Translations under genes and position numbers: made by a program
Assembly: GCF_004001325.1 (NCBI RefSeq)
Contig: NZ_AP018722.1
Coordinates: forward strand, 992,001-1,056,000
Source of the DNA: Thiomicrorhabdus aquaedulcis
GTDB lineage: Bacteria; Pseudomonadota; Gammaproteobacteria; Thiomicrospirales; Thiomicrospiraceae
Direction of reading: 5' to 3'
DNA: 64,000 bases
The notes under the pieces: generated by a model
The model's input: the letters and a program-made list of their open reading frames with translations, nothing else
Database searches by the model: none
Told to the model about the DNA's origin: nothing
Shown here: positions 19,186 to 31,136 of the stretch, in pieces
Layout of the letters: each line of letters starts with the position of its first letter
Numbering within the stretch: the first letter of the stretch is position 1

Positions 19186-19240
19186 TTGTATAAAGCCAAT
19201 CCGCGCTTATAATTTAGCACTCAAGACTTGAGAGTGCTTA
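19186..19240 (+). promoter_or_regulatory. hrcA promoter with CIRCE operator
   Basis: TTGTAT (19186-19191), 16 bases, then TATAAT (19208-19213). Immediately after is the inverted repeat TTAGCACTC-N9-GAGTGCTTA (19214-19240), which matches the CIRCE consensus except one base in the right arm. HrcA binding there would block the promoter, so the gene is expected to be autoregulated and heat-inducible. Confidence 0.85.
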
Positions 19241-19276
19241 ATGAGTACTTAATTAAAGACAAGGGCAAATTGCACC

Positions 19277-20320
19277 ATGCTAAATGACCGTTCACACTAT
19301 TTGTTTAAAAGTTTGATGGGATTATACCTCAATGACGGCAAGCCAGTAGGGTCAAGCACCTTGGCTAAATTGCCCGACATTGGCTTAAGTTCGGCCACGG
19401 TGCGTAACGTCTTGGCCGATCTTGAAAAGCTCGGTTTTATTCACGCCCCGCACACATCGGCTGGACGCGTGCCCACCGAGCGCGGCTATCGGTTGTTTGT
19501 GGACTCTATGTTGACGTATCAACCCATGTCGCCCAAAAGCATCGAAACCATCCGCCATGAACTCTCGCCCAATTTGAACCAAGACGCGTTGATGCAAAGC
19601 GCGTCTAAAGTGTTAACCGACATTACCGGCATGACCAGTTTGGTGTTGCTGCCTAACAAAGAACGCGAAATTTTACAGCACATTGATTTTATGGCGTTGG
19701 GTGGTAATCGGGTGTTGGTGGTGTTGGTGTTTAACGACCAAGATGTGCAAAACCGAATTATCGAGCTTGAAACGGCGGTTTCTGCCAGCGAGTTAGAACA
19801 AATTTCTAATTATTTAAACGCCCATTGCGTTGGCAAGAATTTGCAAGACGCTAAAAAAATGTTGGTGGCACAAATGGATAAAATTCGCCATTCCACCAAT
19901 CAATTTATGCTGTCGGTGATTGAGGCCACAGACGAAGTGTTGACCCAACAGCTGATACCGCAACTGCCGTTTTTGGTGGGTGGGCAAAGCAAGTTGCTTA
20001 ATTATCAAGAGTTGGCCAACTCGGATAAATTGCGCGCTTTGTACCAGGCGTTTGAGCAACACAGCGGTATTTTAAGTGTGCTAGACAAAAGCCTGGCCGC
20101 ACCCGGTGTGCAAATTTTTATTGGCAACGAGTGCGGCAGTGCGATTTATCACGATTGTAGTATTGTCACCAAGCCTTACGAAGTGGACGGCGAGGTGTTG
20201 GGTGTTTTGGGCGTAATCGGCCCAAGCCGAATGCCGTATGCAAAAGTGATTCCTAAAGTGGACATTACGGCAAAAATATTAGGCTCGCTCTTGAAAAAAA
20301 CCGAACGCAACCTTAGTTAA
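19277..20320 (+). CDS. hrcA: Heat-inducible transcription repressor HrcA
   Basis: Repressor of class I heat-shock genes through CIRCE. 347 residues. The N-terminal winged helix is recognisable (LMGLYLNDGKPVGSSTLAKL, then LSSATVRNVLADLEKLGFIH and PHTSAGRVPTERGYRLFVD). A central dimerisation/GAF-like region follows, and the C-terminus has the family pattern LGVLGVIGPSRMPYAKVIP. A CIRCE operator lies 37 bases before the ATG, and grpE follows 41 bases after the stop, with dnaK and dnaJ beyond, the classic cluster. Confidence 0.96.
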   Translation: MLNDRSHYLFKSLMGLYLNDGKPVGSSTLAKLPDIGLSSATVRNVLADLEKLGFIHAPHTSAGRVPTERGYRLFVDSMLTYQPMSPKSIETIRHELSPNLNQDALMQSASKVLTDITGMTSLVLLPNKEREILQHIDFMALGGNRVLVVLVFNDQDVQNRIIELETAVSASELEQISNYLNAHCVGKNLQDAKKMLVAQMDKIRHSTNQFMLSVIEATDEVLTQQLIPQLPFLVGGQSKLLNYQELANSDKLRALYQAFEQHSGILSVLDKSLAAPGVQIFIGNECGSAIYHDCSIVTKPYEVDGEVLGVLGVIGPSRMPYAKVIPKVDITAKILGSLLKKTERNLS

Positions 20321-20361
20321 GGTGCACGTTAATAAATTTTAATCCAGATAGGGAAATCACC

Positions 20362-20928
20362 GTGTCAGACACTAAATCGACTTTACAAGATGATCTTAAT
20401 ACCACGCAAACTGCGCAAGAGAATGCTCAAGATGAAACGCTCGAACAAGTTGAGCAAAATGTAGAACAGGACATTGCCGCTTTATTGCAGGAATCTCAAG
20501 AAGAAGCCGCCAAGCATAAAGACATGGCGTTGCGCTTGCAAGCCGACATGGAAAACCTGCGTCGCCGCACCCGTTTGGATTTAGAAAGCGCGCACAAGTT
20601 TGCGTTGGATAAATTTGTGGATGCGTTGATTCCGGCGATGGATTCCATCGAAATGGGCATGGACGCGGCGGGCAAGGAAGAAGCCACGATTGAAAGTATT
20701 CGTGAAGGTTTGGACATGACGTTTAAACAGTTGTTGGATGTGTTACAACGCTTTAATGTTGAGCGCATTGATCCACTAAACGAAACCTTTAACCCACAAT
20801 TGCACGAAGCGATGACCATGGTGCCGTCACCCGACCACACCAGCAATACGGTGATCATGGTGGTGCAAAAGGGCTATACCTTAAACGAACGTTTGGTAAG
20901 ACCGGCGCGAGTGATTGTGGCGCAGTAA
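20362..20928 (+). CDS. grpE: Nucleotide exchange factor GrpE
   Basis: Co-chaperone that releases ADP from DnaK. 188 residues from a GTG start, with AGGGAAA about 8 bases upstream. The first 45 residues are acidic and disordered, then a long coiled coil (about 45-110; MALRLQADMENLRRRTRLDL) and a beta domain with ERIDPLNETFNPQLHEAMTM and the end NERLVRPARVIVAQ. It lies between hrcA and dnaK. Probably co-transcribed with hrcA; a TTGACA-containing region follows it that may give dnaK its own promoter. Confidence 0.95.
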   Translation: MSDTKSTLQDDLNTTQTAQENAQDETLEQVEQNVEQDIAALLQESQEEAAKHKDMALRLQADMENLRRRTRLDLESAHKFALDKFVDALIPAMDSIEMGMDAAGKEEATIESIREGLDMTFKQLLDVLQRFNVERIDPLNETFNPQLHEAMTMVPSPDHTSNTVIMVVQKGYTLNERLVRPARVIVAQ

Positions 20929-21120
20929 GATTTGATGTCTCGGCATTAAAAAACTCACACATTTTTTGACAGGTTACTTGAAAAACGTTTTGACAGACTT
21001 ATATACAAACCATCAGTAATTCGTTAAACCAATTTAAACAATCTTAAACAATTTTAAAAATCATCAAGCTGCCTACATTTAATTTACAAAGTAGGCCGCA
21101 CACAGAAACTGGAGAAGCAC

Positions 21121-23034
21121 ATGGCTAAAATTATCGGTATCGATTTAGGAACCACCAACTCTTGCGTGGCCATTATGGAAGGCAAAGAAGTAAAAGTTAT
21201 TCCTAACGCAGAAGGCGCACGCACCACACCTTCGGTGGTTGCTTACACGCAAGACGGTGAAGTGTTGGTGGGCGATTCGGCCAAGCGTCAAGCGGTCACC
21301 AACCCAAAAAACACTTTGTTTGCTATTAAGCGTTTAATTGGCCGTCGCGCCGATGACGCGGTGGTCACCAAAGACAAAGACATGGTGCCTTACAGCATTG
21401 TGGCCGCCGATAACGGTGACGCATGGGTTGAAGTGGACGGTAAAAAACTGTCACCTCAAGAAGTGTCTGCACGCACGTTAATGAAGATGAAAAAAACCGC
21501 CGAAGACTATTTGGGTTACGCGGTAACCGAAGCGGTTATTACCGTACCGGCTTACTTTAACGACTCACAGCGTCAAGCCACTAAAGACGCGGGTAAAATC
21601 GCTGGTTTAGACGTTAAGCGTATTATTAACGAGCCAACAGCGGCGGCGTTGGCGTACGGTATGGACAAAGTCACGCGTGACAGCAAAATTGCCGTGTACG
21701 ATTTGGGCGGCGGAACCTTTGACGTGTCTATTATTGAAGTAGCCGATTTAGACGGCGAAAAGCAAGTTGAAGTATTGTCTACCAATGGCGACACGTTCTT
21801 GGGCGGTGAAGACTTTGACATGGTTATCATTGATTACCTAGTAGAAGAGTTCAAAAAAGACCAAGGTGTTAACCTAAAAGCCGATCCATTGGCCATTCAG
21901 CGTCTGCGTGAAGCGGCTGAAAAAGCTAAAATCGAATTGTCGTCGCGTGAACAAACCGACATTAACTTGCCTTACATTACCGCCGACGCCACTGGGCCTA
22001 AGCATTTAAACATTAAAATGACGCGCGCTAAATTTGAAGCGTTGGTAGAAGATTTAGTAGCACGTACCATTGAGCCTTGCCGCATTGCGTTAAAAGACGC
22101 TGGCTTGTCTGCATCGGATATTGACGATGTTATTTTGGTGGGTGGTTCAACGCGTGTGCCGATGGTGCAAGCGCGTGTTAAAGAGTTTTTTGGACGCGAG
22201 CCACGTCGTGATGTAAACCCAGACGAAGCGGTTGCCATGGGTGCGGCGATTCAAGGTGGCGTATTGTCAGGTGATGTAAACGATGTGTTGTTGTTAGACG
22301 TATCGCCTTTGTCACTTGGAATTGAAACCATGGGCGGCGTAATGACCAAGTTAATCGAGAAAAACACCACGATTCCAACGCGTAAATCGCAAGTGTTTTC
22401 AACCGCTGAAGACAATCAAGGCGCTGTAACCATTCACGTACTGCAAGGTGAGCGTGAAATTGCGTCGGGCAATAAGTCATTAGGGCAGTTTAATTTGGAT
22501 GAGATTCCGGCCGCGCCACGTGGCACGCCACAAATTGAAGTGACGTTTGACATTGACGCCAACGGTATTTTAAATGTATCGGCCAAAGACAAAAACAGCG
22601 GTAAAGAGCAACACATTACGATTCAAGCGTCTTCAGGGCTGTCGGAAGCCGAAATTGAAGCGATGGTAAAAGACGCCGAAGCGCACGCCGAAGAAGATCG
22701 CAAATTAAAAGAGTTGGTTGAAGTGCGTAACCAAGCCGATGCGATGATTCACGGCACGCGTAAAATGGTCACCGACGCCGGTGAAGCGTTGACCAGTGAG
22801 GAAAATACCGCGGTTGAAACCGCTATTAACGAGCTTGAAGCGGCTATTAAAGGCGACAGCAAAGCCGTTATAGAAGAAAAAACCGCTAAGTTGGCCGAAG
22901 TAAGTCAGCCAATTGCTCAAAAAGCCCAAGCCAAGCCACAAGGTGACGCGGCGCAGGCGCAAGGCAAAGACAAAGATAAAGCCGATGATGATATTGTGGA
23001 CGCGGAATTTGAAGAAGTTGACGATAAGAAATAA
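21121..23034 (+). CDS. dnaK: Chaperone protein DnaK (Hsp70)
   Basis: ATP-driven Hsp70 chaperone, 637 residues. Nucleotide-binding domain signatures are present: [17 protein letters not shown] at the N-terminus, [16 protein letters not shown], and [14 protein letters not shown]. The substrate domain has [20 protein letters not shown]. The C-terminal lid ends in an acidic, glutamine- and lysine-rich tail with [17 protein letters not shown] good ribosome site (CTGGAGAAG) precedes the ATG. TTGACA sequences at 20966 and 20990 are candidate promoter elements; I could not assign a clear -10 or heat-shock sigma site. A terminator at 23094 ends the transcript before dnaJ. Confidence 0.98.
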   Translation: MAKIIGIDLGTTNSCVAIMEGKEVKVIPNAEGARTTPSVVAYTQDGEVLVGDSAKRQAVTNPKNTLFAIKRLIGRRADDAVVTKDKDMVPYSIVAADNGDAWVEVDGKKLSPQEVSARTLMKMKKTAEDYLGYAVTEAVITVPAYFNDSQRQATKDAGKIAGLDVKRIINEPTAAALAYGMDKVTRDSKIAVYDLGGGTFDVSIIEVADLDGEKQVEVLSTNGDTFLGGEDFDMVIIDYLVEEFKKDQGVNLKADPLAIQRLREAAEKAKIELSSREQTDINLPYITADATGPKHLNIKMTRAKFEALVEDLVARTIEPCRIALKDAGLSASDIDDVILVGGSTRVPMVQARVKEFFGREPRRDVNPDEAVAMGAAIQGGVLSGDVNDVLLLDVSPLSLGIETMGGVMTKLIEKNTTIPTRKSQVFSTAEDNQGAVTIHVLQGEREIASGNKSLGQFNLDEIPAAPRGTPQIEVTFDIDANGILNVSAKDKNSGKEQHITIQASSGLSEAEIEAMVKDAEAHAEEDRKLKELVEVRNQADAMIHGTRKMVTDAGEALTSEENTAVETAINELEAAIKGDSKAVIEEKTAKLAEVSQPIAQKAQAKPQGDAAQAQGKDKDKADDDIVDAEFEEVDDKK

Positions 23035-23093
23035 TCGTTCAAAATGAACGCTAAAAATTATCGTTAAAATGTAACGTTAGAGTCTGTATAATT

Positions 23094-23122
23094 CGGGCAA
23101 TCCAATGGTTGCCCGTTTTTTT
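23094..23122 (+). terminator. Rho-independent terminator after dnaK
   Basis: Stem CGGGCAA / TTGCCCG with an 8-base loop, followed by seven T. It separates dnaK from dnaJ. Confidence 0.9.
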
Positions 23123-23149
23123 AGGCTTTTTTAACGCACTATCACTATT

Positions 23150-23310
23150 TGAAACCTTTGCATGAGTGAATGCACGAATAAAAATGGTTAAAATCCACCT
23201 GATTTTTGTTGGAAAACTTGCGAATAGCCAGCTATTCACTGCATTTCCCGCCGCAATCAGGCAAATTTTCCCGCATTTTTCTTTCGCGCCTCACTCGTGC
23301 AAAGGTCTCA
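23150..23310. mobile_element. MITE-like element, copy 1
   Basis: About 160 bp without coding capacity, bounded by imperfect inverted ends (TGAAACCTTTGCATGAGTGA and, at the right, the complement of TGAGACCTTTGCACGAGTGA). A second copy lies in opposite orientation at 57127-57285 and is about 85-90% identical by eye. Internal sequence includes CTTGCGAATAGCCAGCTATT, common to both. The ends resemble termini of IS5-family elements as I remember them, so a passenger element moved by an IS5-type transposase is plausible. It sits between the dnaK terminator and dnaJ. Confidence 0.8.
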
Positions 23311-23443
23311 TTTTAATTACTGTTTTAATTACCATTTAAAAACAATTAGAACAGTCAAAATCATTTGACCAGGCCTGGTTAAATGCAATGACTGTTTTTG
23401 ATTGCTTTTAAATGTTAATTGACCAAAGCAAACGACTACACCT

Positions 23444-24598
23444 ATGAGCAAAAGAGATTATTACGAAATTCTAGAAGTGTCCAAAACCGTTTCGGAAGGT
23501 GAGCTTAAAAAAGCCTACCGCAAAATGGCCATGAAATACCATCCCGATCGTAATCCAGACAACAAAGAAGCCGAAGACCATTTTAAAGAAGCCTCTGAGG
23601 CCTACGAAGTGCTGTCCGACTCACAAAAACGCGCGACCTATGATCAGTTTGGACACGCAGGTTTAGACGGTCATCACGGTGGCGGTGGCTTTAGTGGCGG
23701 ATTTGGTGATGCCTTTAGCGATGTGTTTGGCGATATTTTTGGCGGCGGCTTTAGCGGTCGTCGTGGCCCACAGCCTGGCAATGATTTGCAGTATGAATTG
23801 GATATTTCGTTAGAAGACGCAGTAGCCGGCACAACCGTCGATATTCGTATTCCCACCAAAGACGTGTGCGATTCGTGTGACGGCAGCGGTGCCGAGCCTG
23901 GCAGTAAAGTACAAACGTGCCCTACGTGCGGTGGTGCGGGTCAGGTGCGCATGCAACAAGGCTTTTTTGCCGTCAATCGTCCGTGCCCAACCTGTCATGG
24001 TTCGGGCAAGTTAATTACCACGCCGTGTAAAAAATGCCGTGGCGAAGGTTATACGCACAGTCATAAAACCTTGTCGGTTAAAATTCCGGCTGGGGTTGAT
24101 ACTGGTGATCGTATTCGTTTGCAAGGCGAAGGCGAGGCGGGTGAGCCTGGCGCGCCACGCGGTGATTTGTATGTGCGCATGCGTGTCAAAAAGCACGCTA
24201 TTTTTGAACGTGATGGCAATACCTTATATTGCGACCTGCCGTTAAGTTTTGCGACGGCCGCACTGGGTGGTTCGATTGATGTGCCTACTTTGGGTGGCAA
24301 AGCCAGCTTAAAAATACCCGCAGGCACGCAATCTGGGCAGCGTTTTAAATTAAGCGCTAAAGGGGTTAAGTCGGTGCGTAGTTCGGCCATTGGTGACATG
24401 ATTGTGCAGGTTCAAATTGAAACGCCGGTTAAATTAACCAACGAACAAAAAGCCTTGCTTGAAGCGTTTGATGCCAGCTTAAAAGGCAAGCACCATAAAC
24501 AGCACAGTCCAAAAGAGCATACTTTTTTTGATTCGGTAAAATCGTTTTTTACCGGCGATGACGACAAAAAAGCCGATAAAAAATCTGATAATGACCCA

Positions 24599-24610
<12 letters not shown>
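23444..24610 (+). CDS. dnaJ: Chaperone protein DnaJ (Hsp40)
   Basis: Stimulates DnaK ATPase and delivers substrates. 388 residues. The J-domain spans 1-70 with HPD at 33-35; a Gly/Phe-rich linker ([20 protein letters not shown]) follows; the zinc domain has all four CxxCxGxG repeats ([32 protein letters not shown]), then the two C-terminal beta domains. The tail is extended with histidines, lysines and aspartates, ending [10 protein letters not shown]. Unlike the compact arrangement in many relatives, about 400 bases with a terminator, a MITE-like element and a palindrome (23368-23379) separate it from dnaK, so it may use its own promoter; I see no strong ribosome site. Confidence 0.97.
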
Positions 24611-25452
<842 letters not shown>

Positions 25453-25498
25453 AAATTTTGTAAAGGCCTTTACTGGCTGATTGTTAAGGTTGTTTTAT

Positions 25499-25534
25499 AA
25501 AAGGTGGCTAGGATTTAATCCAGTCACCTTTTTT
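25499..25534 (+). terminator. Terminator after dapB
   Basis: AAAAGGTG..CACCTTTTTT with an inner pairing GGATT/AATCC, a long hairpin ending in T residues. Confidence 0.85.
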
Positions 25535-25561
25535 ATTGGCTCAATTTTTGCATAGATTTGT

Positions 25562-25583
25562 AACTGACCAGGCCTGGTCAGTT
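25562..25583. repeat. 22-bp perfect palindrome around ACCAGGCCTGGT
   Basis: The core at 25567-25578 is extended by AACTG on the left and its complement CAGTT on the right. It lies between the dapB terminator and the NlpC/P60 lipoprotein gene. Confidence 0.9.
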
Positions 25584-25724
25584 CTGTTTAATGTTATTTT
25601 GCAAAGGTTTTAAGCATGTTTTATATAAGATCCAGCTTTTTTGCAGTCAATTGGCTTTAATCCGATAGGCTGCTAGGTTAAAGTGGGTAGAATGAAACTA
25701 TGTTTAAAGCAAATGAGGTAAAGC

Positions 25725-26321
25725 ATGCTTGGCTTAAATTTGGTAAACGGTAGTAGGGCGAGTTCGACGCTTTCATTTTTTTCAATGGGGTTGCGCGTTG
25801 GAGTATTGGCGCTTTTGGTCTTATTGGTGGGGTGCTCAAGCGCACCTAAATCACCCATTTCTGAACAGGGTGTTAAACCCGCGCACGATGCGTCTATCGG
25901 TGGTCAAATTAAAGTTAAGAAAAAGCCTAATGCGATTGATTTAACTCAAGAAAAGCCAGTAAAACAAGCCTTGGTTTCACAATTTTCTCTTTGGAAAGGA
26001 ACGCCTTATCAGTATGGTGGTAGTACTCTAAAAGGCACAGATTGCTCTTCTTATGTACAAAGTACCTTTCGCGATAAGTTAGGTTATATTTTACCCAGAG
26101 ACACCCGCAGTCAAGTTAGAGTCGGGTATACCGTGGACAAGTCGGCTCTTAAAATTGGCGATATTGTGTTTTTTAAAGTCGCTAAAAATACGATACACAA
26201 CGGTATCTATTTAGGGCAATCAAGATTTATGCATGCCTCCACCAGTCTTGGGGTGACTATTTCAAGTTTAGAAAATGATTATTGGCGCAACAGTTACTGG
26301 ACGGCACGAAGTTTACGTTAG
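25725..26321 (+). CDS. NlpC/P60 family lipoprotein endopeptidase
   Basis: Probable periplasm-facing murein DL-endopeptidase of the Spr/NlpC type. A GAGG ribosome site 6-7 bases before the ATG at 25725 supports this start (198 residues), although the ATG at 25785 gives a more ordinary lipoprotein signal. The lipobox LVGC places the lipidated cysteine at residue 37. The catalytic domain follows a 50-residue linker: GTPYQYGG, TDCSSYVQSTF (nucleophile C107), then LKIGDIVFF and TIHNGIYLG (H158), and FMHAST. It stands alone between terminators and the carAB leader. Confidence 0.88.
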   Translation: MLGLNLVNGSRASSTLSFFSMGLRVGVLALLVLLVGCSSAPKSPISEQGVKPAHDASIGGQIKVKKKPNAIDLTQEKPVKQALVSQFSLWKGTPYQYGGSTLKGTDCSSYVQSTFRDKLGYILPRDTRSQVRVGYTVDKSALKIGDIVFFKVAKNTIHNGIYLGQSRFMHASTSLGVTISSLENDYWRNSYWTARSLR

Positions 26322-26409
26322 TGATTGGGTATTGTACGAAGCTAGGGGTCACTAGGGGCGGCTAGGGCTAAGAAAGGATGCAGCCTCATATTTAAGGCAG
26401 TATTTAACC

Positions 26410-26438
26410 TAGACAAGAATGGGTTGTTCGGGTACAAT
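26410..26438 (+). promoter_or_regulatory. carAB promoter
   Basis: TAGACA (26410-26415), 17-base spacer, TACAAT (26433-26438). Transcription would start near 26445, leaving a leader of about 195 bases before carA. Confidence 0.65.
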
Positions 26439-26502
26439 CTCGCCAATTAATTTTTACGACTAAAATTAAGCATTTATTGCATTTACGGGGTATTTAGCTG
26501 GG

Positions 26503-26568
26503 ATGGCCAACACCATTTAGCACAAAAAACGGAGTGAGTCCTCAATGGGGGGCTGGCTCCGTTTTTTT
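26503..26568 (+). promoter_or_regulatory. Possible carA attenuator: mini-ORF plus intrinsic terminator
   Basis: Inside the carA leader, AAAAACGGAG pairs with CTCCGTTTTT (26525-26566) followed by further T, an intrinsic terminator that lies after the carAB promoter and before the gene. A five-codon frame (MANTI, 26503-26520) ends just before the stem. Attenuation of carAB by arginine or pyrimidines is known in Pseudomonas; here it is an inference from layout. Alternatively the hairpin could end a transcript from upstream if the promoter is not real. Confidence 0.55.
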
Positions 26569-26639
26569 ATATGCGCGGCGAATAAATCTTAAGAAGATGC
26601 AGTTTGATTTTAATCGGGTATTACTTGGATGGAAAATAC

Positions 26640-27791
26640 ATGACTCAGGCGACACAGGCTTTGCTAGCGTTAGAAGATGGCACTCTATTTTGGGGTGTTT
26701 CATTGGGTGCAGAAGGTGAAACAGTTGGTGAAGTGGTTTTTAACACTTCTATGACCGGCTATCAAGAAATCTTAACCGACCCTTCATATTTTAAACAAAT
26801 TGTAACCTTAACCTATCCACATATTGGCAACGTGGGCGTCAATGAACAGGACAGCGAGTCTGCGGGCATTATGGCGCAAGGTCTTATTGTTAAAGATTGC
26901 CCCATGTTGATGAGCAGTTTTCGCGCTGAAAAATCGCTGCCTGACTATTTAAAAGAACAAAACGTGGTGGCCATTGCCGATATTGATACGCGTAAACTAA
27001 CCCGAATTTTACGCGATAAAGGTGCTCAATCAGGCGTAATTGTGGCTGGTAAAAATATTGATGCCGCAGATGCCATTGCCAAAGCCAAAGCCTTTAGCGG
27101 CTTAAACGGTTTAGATTTAGCGCAAGAAGTCACCACGGCCGAAATTTATGAATGGAATGAAGGTTCTTGGTCGCTCGAAAACGGTCATCAACCCGTTGAA
27201 AATCGCACGGGTTACCACGTTGTGGCCTACGACTATGGCATTAAGCGAAATATTTTGCGTATGTTGGCCGATCACGGATGCAAGTTAACCGTTGTACCCG
27301 CCAAAACACCCGCTGAAACGGTTTTGGCCATGAAGCCGGATGGCGTATTTTTGTCTAATGGCCCAGGAGATCCAGCGCCATGTGATTATGCGATTGAAGC
27401 CATTCAAAAAGTATTAGAGGCAAATATTCCGGTGTTTGGCATCTGTTTAGGGCATCAGCTGTTGGCATTGGCCAGCGGGGCTAAGACGGTAAAAATGAAG
27501 TTTGGTCATCATGGCGCCAACCATCCGGTGCAAGACGTTGACAGTAAAAAAGTGATGATTACGGCTCAAAACCACGGTTTTGCTGTAGAAGAATCTACCT
27601 TACCTGCTAATCTAAAAACCACGCATAAATCACTGTTTGACGGCACGTTGCAGGGGATTTCTCGTACGGATAAATCGGCATTTAGCTTTCAAGGTCATCC
27701 TGAAGCCAGCCCGGGCCCGCACGATGTAGCGCCTTTATTTGATCAGTTTTTTGAAAATATTAAAAATTCTAAACAAGCCACTAACGCTTAA
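26640..27791 (+). CDS. carA: Carbamoyl-phosphate synthase small subunit
   Basis: Glutamine-hydrolysing subunit that feeds ammonia to CarB for arginine and pyrimidine synthesis. Start ATG at 26640, with GGATGGA upstream; the open frame extends 12 codons further but without support. 383 residues. N-terminal [20 protein letters not shown], then [20 protein letters not shown]; class I amidotransferase domain with [14 protein letters not shown], the nucleophile in [12 protein letters not shown], and [15 protein letters not shown] carrying the catalytic His/Glu. carB follows after 23 bases. Confidence 0.97.
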   Translation: MTQATQALLALEDGTLFWGVSLGAEGETVGEVVFNTSMTGYQEILTDPSYFKQIVTLTYPHIGNVGVNEQDSESAGIMAQGLIVKDCPMLMSSFRAEKSLPDYLKEQNVVAIADIDTRKLTRILRDKGAQSGVIVAGKNIDAADAIAKAKAFSGLNGLDLAQEVTTAEIYEWNEGSWSLENGHQPVENRTGYHVVAYDYGIKRNILRMLADHGCKLTVVPAKTPAETVLAMKPDGVFLSNGPGDPAPCDYAIEAIQKVLEANIPVFGICLGHQLLALASGAKTVKMKFGHHGANHPVQDVDSKKVMITAQNHGFAVEESTLPANLKTTHKSLFDGTLQGISRTDKSAFSFQGHPEASPGPHDVAPLFDQFFENIKNSKQATNA

Positions 27792-27814
27792 TTGATAGAA
27801 ATAGGAAAAACGTA

Positions 27815-30800
27815 ATGCCAAAGAGAAGTGATATACAAAGTATTATGATTATTGGTGCTGGCCCTATTATTATCGGTCAGGCCTGTGAATTTGATTACTC
27901 GGGTGTGCAGGCGTGTAAAGCCTTAAAAGAAGAGGGTTATCGCGTTATTTTGGTTAACTCTAACCCAGCCACCATTATGACCGACCCAGATTTGGCCGAT
28001 GCCACCTACATTGAGCCTATTGAGTGGCGCACCGTAGAGGCTATTATTGCCAAAGAACGACCAGATGCTATTTTGCCGACTATGGGCGGTCAAACTGCGC
28101 TTAACTGTGCGTTAGATTTAGACGCCAACGGCGTATTAGCCAAGTACGGTGTGGAATTGATTGGCGCGAAAGCCGATGCCATTGATAAAGCCGAAAACCG
28201 CGATCGTTTTCGTAAAGCCATGCGCAGCATTGGTTTGGACATGCCCGATTCAGATGTGGCGCACAACTTAGAAGAAGCGTGGGAGATTCAAAAGCGTGTT
28301 GGCTTTCCAACAGTAATACGTCCTTCGTTTACCTTGGGTGGTTCAGGCGGTGGAATTGCCTATAACAAGGATGAGTTTGAACAAATTTGTAAGTTTGGTT
28401 TAGATTTATCGCCCACTAAAGAGTTATTGATTGAAGAGTCTATTTTGGGCTGGAAAGAGTACGAAATGGAAGTGGTGCGTGATAAAAACGACAACTGCAT
28501 CATTGTTTGCTCTATTGAAAACTTTGACCCAATGGGTGTCCATACCGGTGATTCTATTACCGTTGCCCCAGCGCAAACGTTGACTGATAAAGAATATCAA
28601 ATTATGCGTAACGCCTCGTTGGCGGTATTGCGCGAAATTGGTGTTGAGACCGGTGGTTCAAACGTTCAATTTGCCATTAATCCTGAAAATGGGCGCATGA
28701 TTATTATTGAAATGAATCCACGTGTATCACGTTCGTCGGCGTTGGCGTCTAAGGCTACTGGTTTTCCCATCGCTAAAGTAGCGGCAAAGTTAGCCGTAGG
28801 GTACACGTTAGACGAGTTGCAAAACGACATTACCAATGGCGCAACACCCGCGTCGTTTGAACCGACCATTGATTACGTTGTCACCAAAGTACCACGTTTT
28901 ACGTTTGAAAAGTTCCCACAAGCGCAAGCGCGTTTGTCTACCCAAATGAAGTCTGTGGGTGAGGTGATGGCGATTGGACGTAACTTCCAAGAGTCGATTC
29001 AAAAGGCGTTGCGTGGTTTAGAAACCGATAAAAATGGTTTTGACGAAATCATGCCTTTGGCGACCATGGACGAAAAAGAGATTAAAGACATTTTACGTCA
29101 AGAGTTGCGTGATCCAGGCCCAGAGCGTATTTGGTATGTGGCCGATGCGTTTCGTGCGGGTTGGGATTTAGAAACGGTTCACGATATTTCTAAAATTGAC
29201 CCCTGGTTTTTGGCGCAAATTCAAGATTTGGTTAACATCGAAGACGACGTTAAGCAACGTGGTTTAGACGCTTTAGATGAGACCATGTTGCGCAATTTAA
29301 AACGCAAAGGTTTCTCAGACAATCGCTTGGCTAAATTATTAAACACCGATGCGGCGTTTATTCGTAAATTCCGTCATACGCTTAATATTCGTCCCGTTTT
29401 TAAACGCGTGGATACTTGTGCGGCCGAATTTGAAACCACTACGGCTTATATGTATTCAACCTATGACGAAGAGTGTGAAGCCAAGCCAACCGATCGTGAA
29501 AAAATCATGGTATTAGGGGGCGGGCCAAACCGCATTGGTCAAGGTATTGAGTTTGATTATTGCTGTGTTCACGCCGCGATGGCATTGCGTGAAGACGGCT
29601 ACGAAACCATTATGGTTAACTGCAATCCAGAAACGGTTTCAACCGATTACGATACATCGGATCGTTTGTACTTTGAACCCTTGACGCTTGAAGATGTATT
29701 AGAAATTGTGGCCGTCGAGAATCCAAAGGGCGTGATTGTTCAATACGGTGGGCAAACGCCGCTTAAATTGGCCGAGGCGTTAGAAGAAGCTGGTGTGCCT
29801 ATTATTGGCACGTCGCCAGAGTCTATTGACTTGGCGGAAGACCGCGCGTGTTTCCAAAAAATCTTAAACGATTTAAATTTGTTACAACCACCAAACAGAA
29901 CCGCCTCAAGCGTGAGTGAAGCCGTTGTATTGGCCAATGAAATTGGTTACCCAATGGTGGTGCGTCCCTCGTATGTATTGGGCGGGCGCGGCATGGAAAT
30001 AGTCTACACCGAGCCGGATTTAATTCGTTATATGACCGCGGCGGTTAAGGTTTCTAATGATTCTCCGGTGCTGTTAGACCGTTTCTTAGACGATGCCGTA
30101 GAATTAGATGTCGATGCGATTTGTGACGGAGACCAAGTGGTGATTGGCGGCATTATGGAACACATTGAACAAGCCGGGATTCACTCGGGTGATTCGGCGT
30201 GTTCATTGCCTCCTTACAGTATTTCGGCCGAGATTCAAGACCGCATTCGTGTGCAAGTGGCGCAAATGGCCAAGGCGTTAGGCGTGGTGGGTTTAATGAA
30301 CACCCAGTTCGCCGTGAAGGGCGACGATATTTATGTGTTAGAAGTGAATCCACGTGCTTCGCGTACCGTGCCGTTTGTGTCAAAAGCAATAGGTTTTCCG
30401 TTGGCTAAAATTGCTGCACGTTGTATGGTAGGTCAAAAATTAGCACAACAAGGCTTTGAAGTTGAAGTTAAACCTAAGCACTTTTCGGTTAAAGAAGCGG
30501 TGTTTCCGTTTATTAAATTCTTAGGCGTTGACCCGATTTTAGGGCCAGAAATGAAATCAACGGGCGAAGTCATGGGCATTGGCAAAAGTTTTGCCCAGGC
30601 CTATGCTAAAGCACAATTGGCCGCAGGCACCGTGTTACCACGTTCTGGTACAGCCTTTTTAAGTGTGCGTAAAGCCGATCGAGAAGATGTGGTTGTACTG
30701 GCTAATCAGTTGATTTCTAAAGGTTTTAAAGTGGTTGCCACGCGTGGAACTGCGGTGTCTTTAAAAGCGGCTGGTGTGGCGTGTGATATGGTGAATAAGG

Positions 30801-31030
30801 TAACAGAAGGTCGTCCTAACATTGTTGATTCTATCGTCAATGAAGAGATTGCTTTAATTGTGAATACATCGGATGGTTCGGTAAGTATTCAGGACTCGTC
30901 GAGCATTCGTCGTGAAGCCTTAATGCACAAAACATGTTATACCACCACGATGGCCGGCGCGTTTGCAATGGTTGAGGCAATGGACTATTTAGACGATCAG
31001 CCCGTGACCCGTTTACAAGATTTATTTTAA
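27815..31030 (+). CDS. carB: Carbamoyl-phosphate synthase large subunit
   Basis: Makes carbamoyl phosphate from bicarbonate, ammonia and two ATP. 1,071 residues, full length. Two homologous ATP-grasp halves are visible: the first starts [20 protein letters not shown] and has [12 protein letters not shown]; the second starts [20 protein letters not shown] and has [12 protein letters not shown]. The C-terminal MGS-like allosteric domain follows ([20 protein letters not shown] to the end), where UMP or ornithine would act. It forms an operon with carA and ends at a terminator before greA. Confidence 0.98.
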   Translation: MPKRSDIQSIMIIGAGPIIIGQACEFDYSGVQACKALKEEGYRVILVNSNPATIMTDPDLADATYIEPIEWRTVEAIIAKERPDAILPTMGGQTALNCALDLDANGVLAKYGVELIGAKADAIDKAENRDRFRKAMRSIGLDMPDSDVAHNLEEAWEIQKRVGFPTVIRPSFTLGGSGGGIAYNKDEFEQICKFGLDLSPTKELLIEESILGWKEYEMEVVRDKNDNCIIVCSIENFDPMGVHTGDSITVAPAQTLTDKEYQIMRNASLAVLREIGVETGGSNVQFAINPENGRMIIIEMNPRVSRSSALASKATGFPIAKVAAKLAVGYTLDELQNDITNGATPASFEPTIDYVVTKVPRFTFEKFPQAQARLSTQMKSVGEVMAIGRNFQESIQKALRGLETDKNGFDEIMPLATMDEKEIKDILRQELRDPGPERIWYVADAFRAGWDLETVHDISKIDPWFLAQIQDLVNIEDDVKQRGLDALDETMLRNLKRKGFSDNRLAKLLNTDAAFIRKFRHTLNIRPVFKRVDTCAAEFETTTAYMYSTYDEECEAKPTDREKIMVLGGGPNRIGQGIEFDYCCVHAAMALREDGYETIMVNCNPETVSTDYDTSDRLYFEPLTLEDVLEIVAVENPKGVIVQYGGQTPLKLAEALEEAGVPIIGTSPESIDLAEDRACFQKILNDLNLLQPPNRTASSVSEAVVLANEIGYPMVVRPSYVLGGRGMEIVYTEPDLIRYMTAAVKVSNDSPVLLDRFLDDAVELDVDAICDGDQVVIGGIMEHIEQAGIHSGDSACSLPPYSISAEIQDRIRVQVAQMAKALGVVGLMNTQFAVKGDDIYVLEVNPRASRTVPFVSKAIGFPLAKIAARCMVGQKLAQQGFEVEVKPKHFSVKEAVFPFIKFLGVDPILGPEMKSTGEVMGIGKSFAQAYAKAQLAAGTVLPRSGTAFLSVRKADREDVVVLANQLISKGFKVVATRGTAVSLKAAGVACDMVNKVTEGRPNIVDSIVNEEIALIVNTSDGSVSIQDSSSIRREALMHKTCYTTTMAGAFAMVEAMDYLDDQPVTRLQDLF

Positions 31031-31105
31031 TCTAAGATTAAATATCTTAGATTACATCATCTATTTTAAGCTACGCCAAAGCCATTGTGCTTTGGCGTTT
31101 TAGTT
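31029..31105 (+). terminator. Double hairpin terminator after carB
   Basis: First a TAATCTAAGAT..ATCTTAGATTA hairpin (31029-31055), then ACGCCAAAG..CTTTGGCGT (31073-31098) followed by TTTAGTTT. The second is the better intrinsic terminator. Confidence 0.75.
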
Positions 31106-31136
31106 TGAGACCTTTGCACGTTAAAAAGGATAAAAA

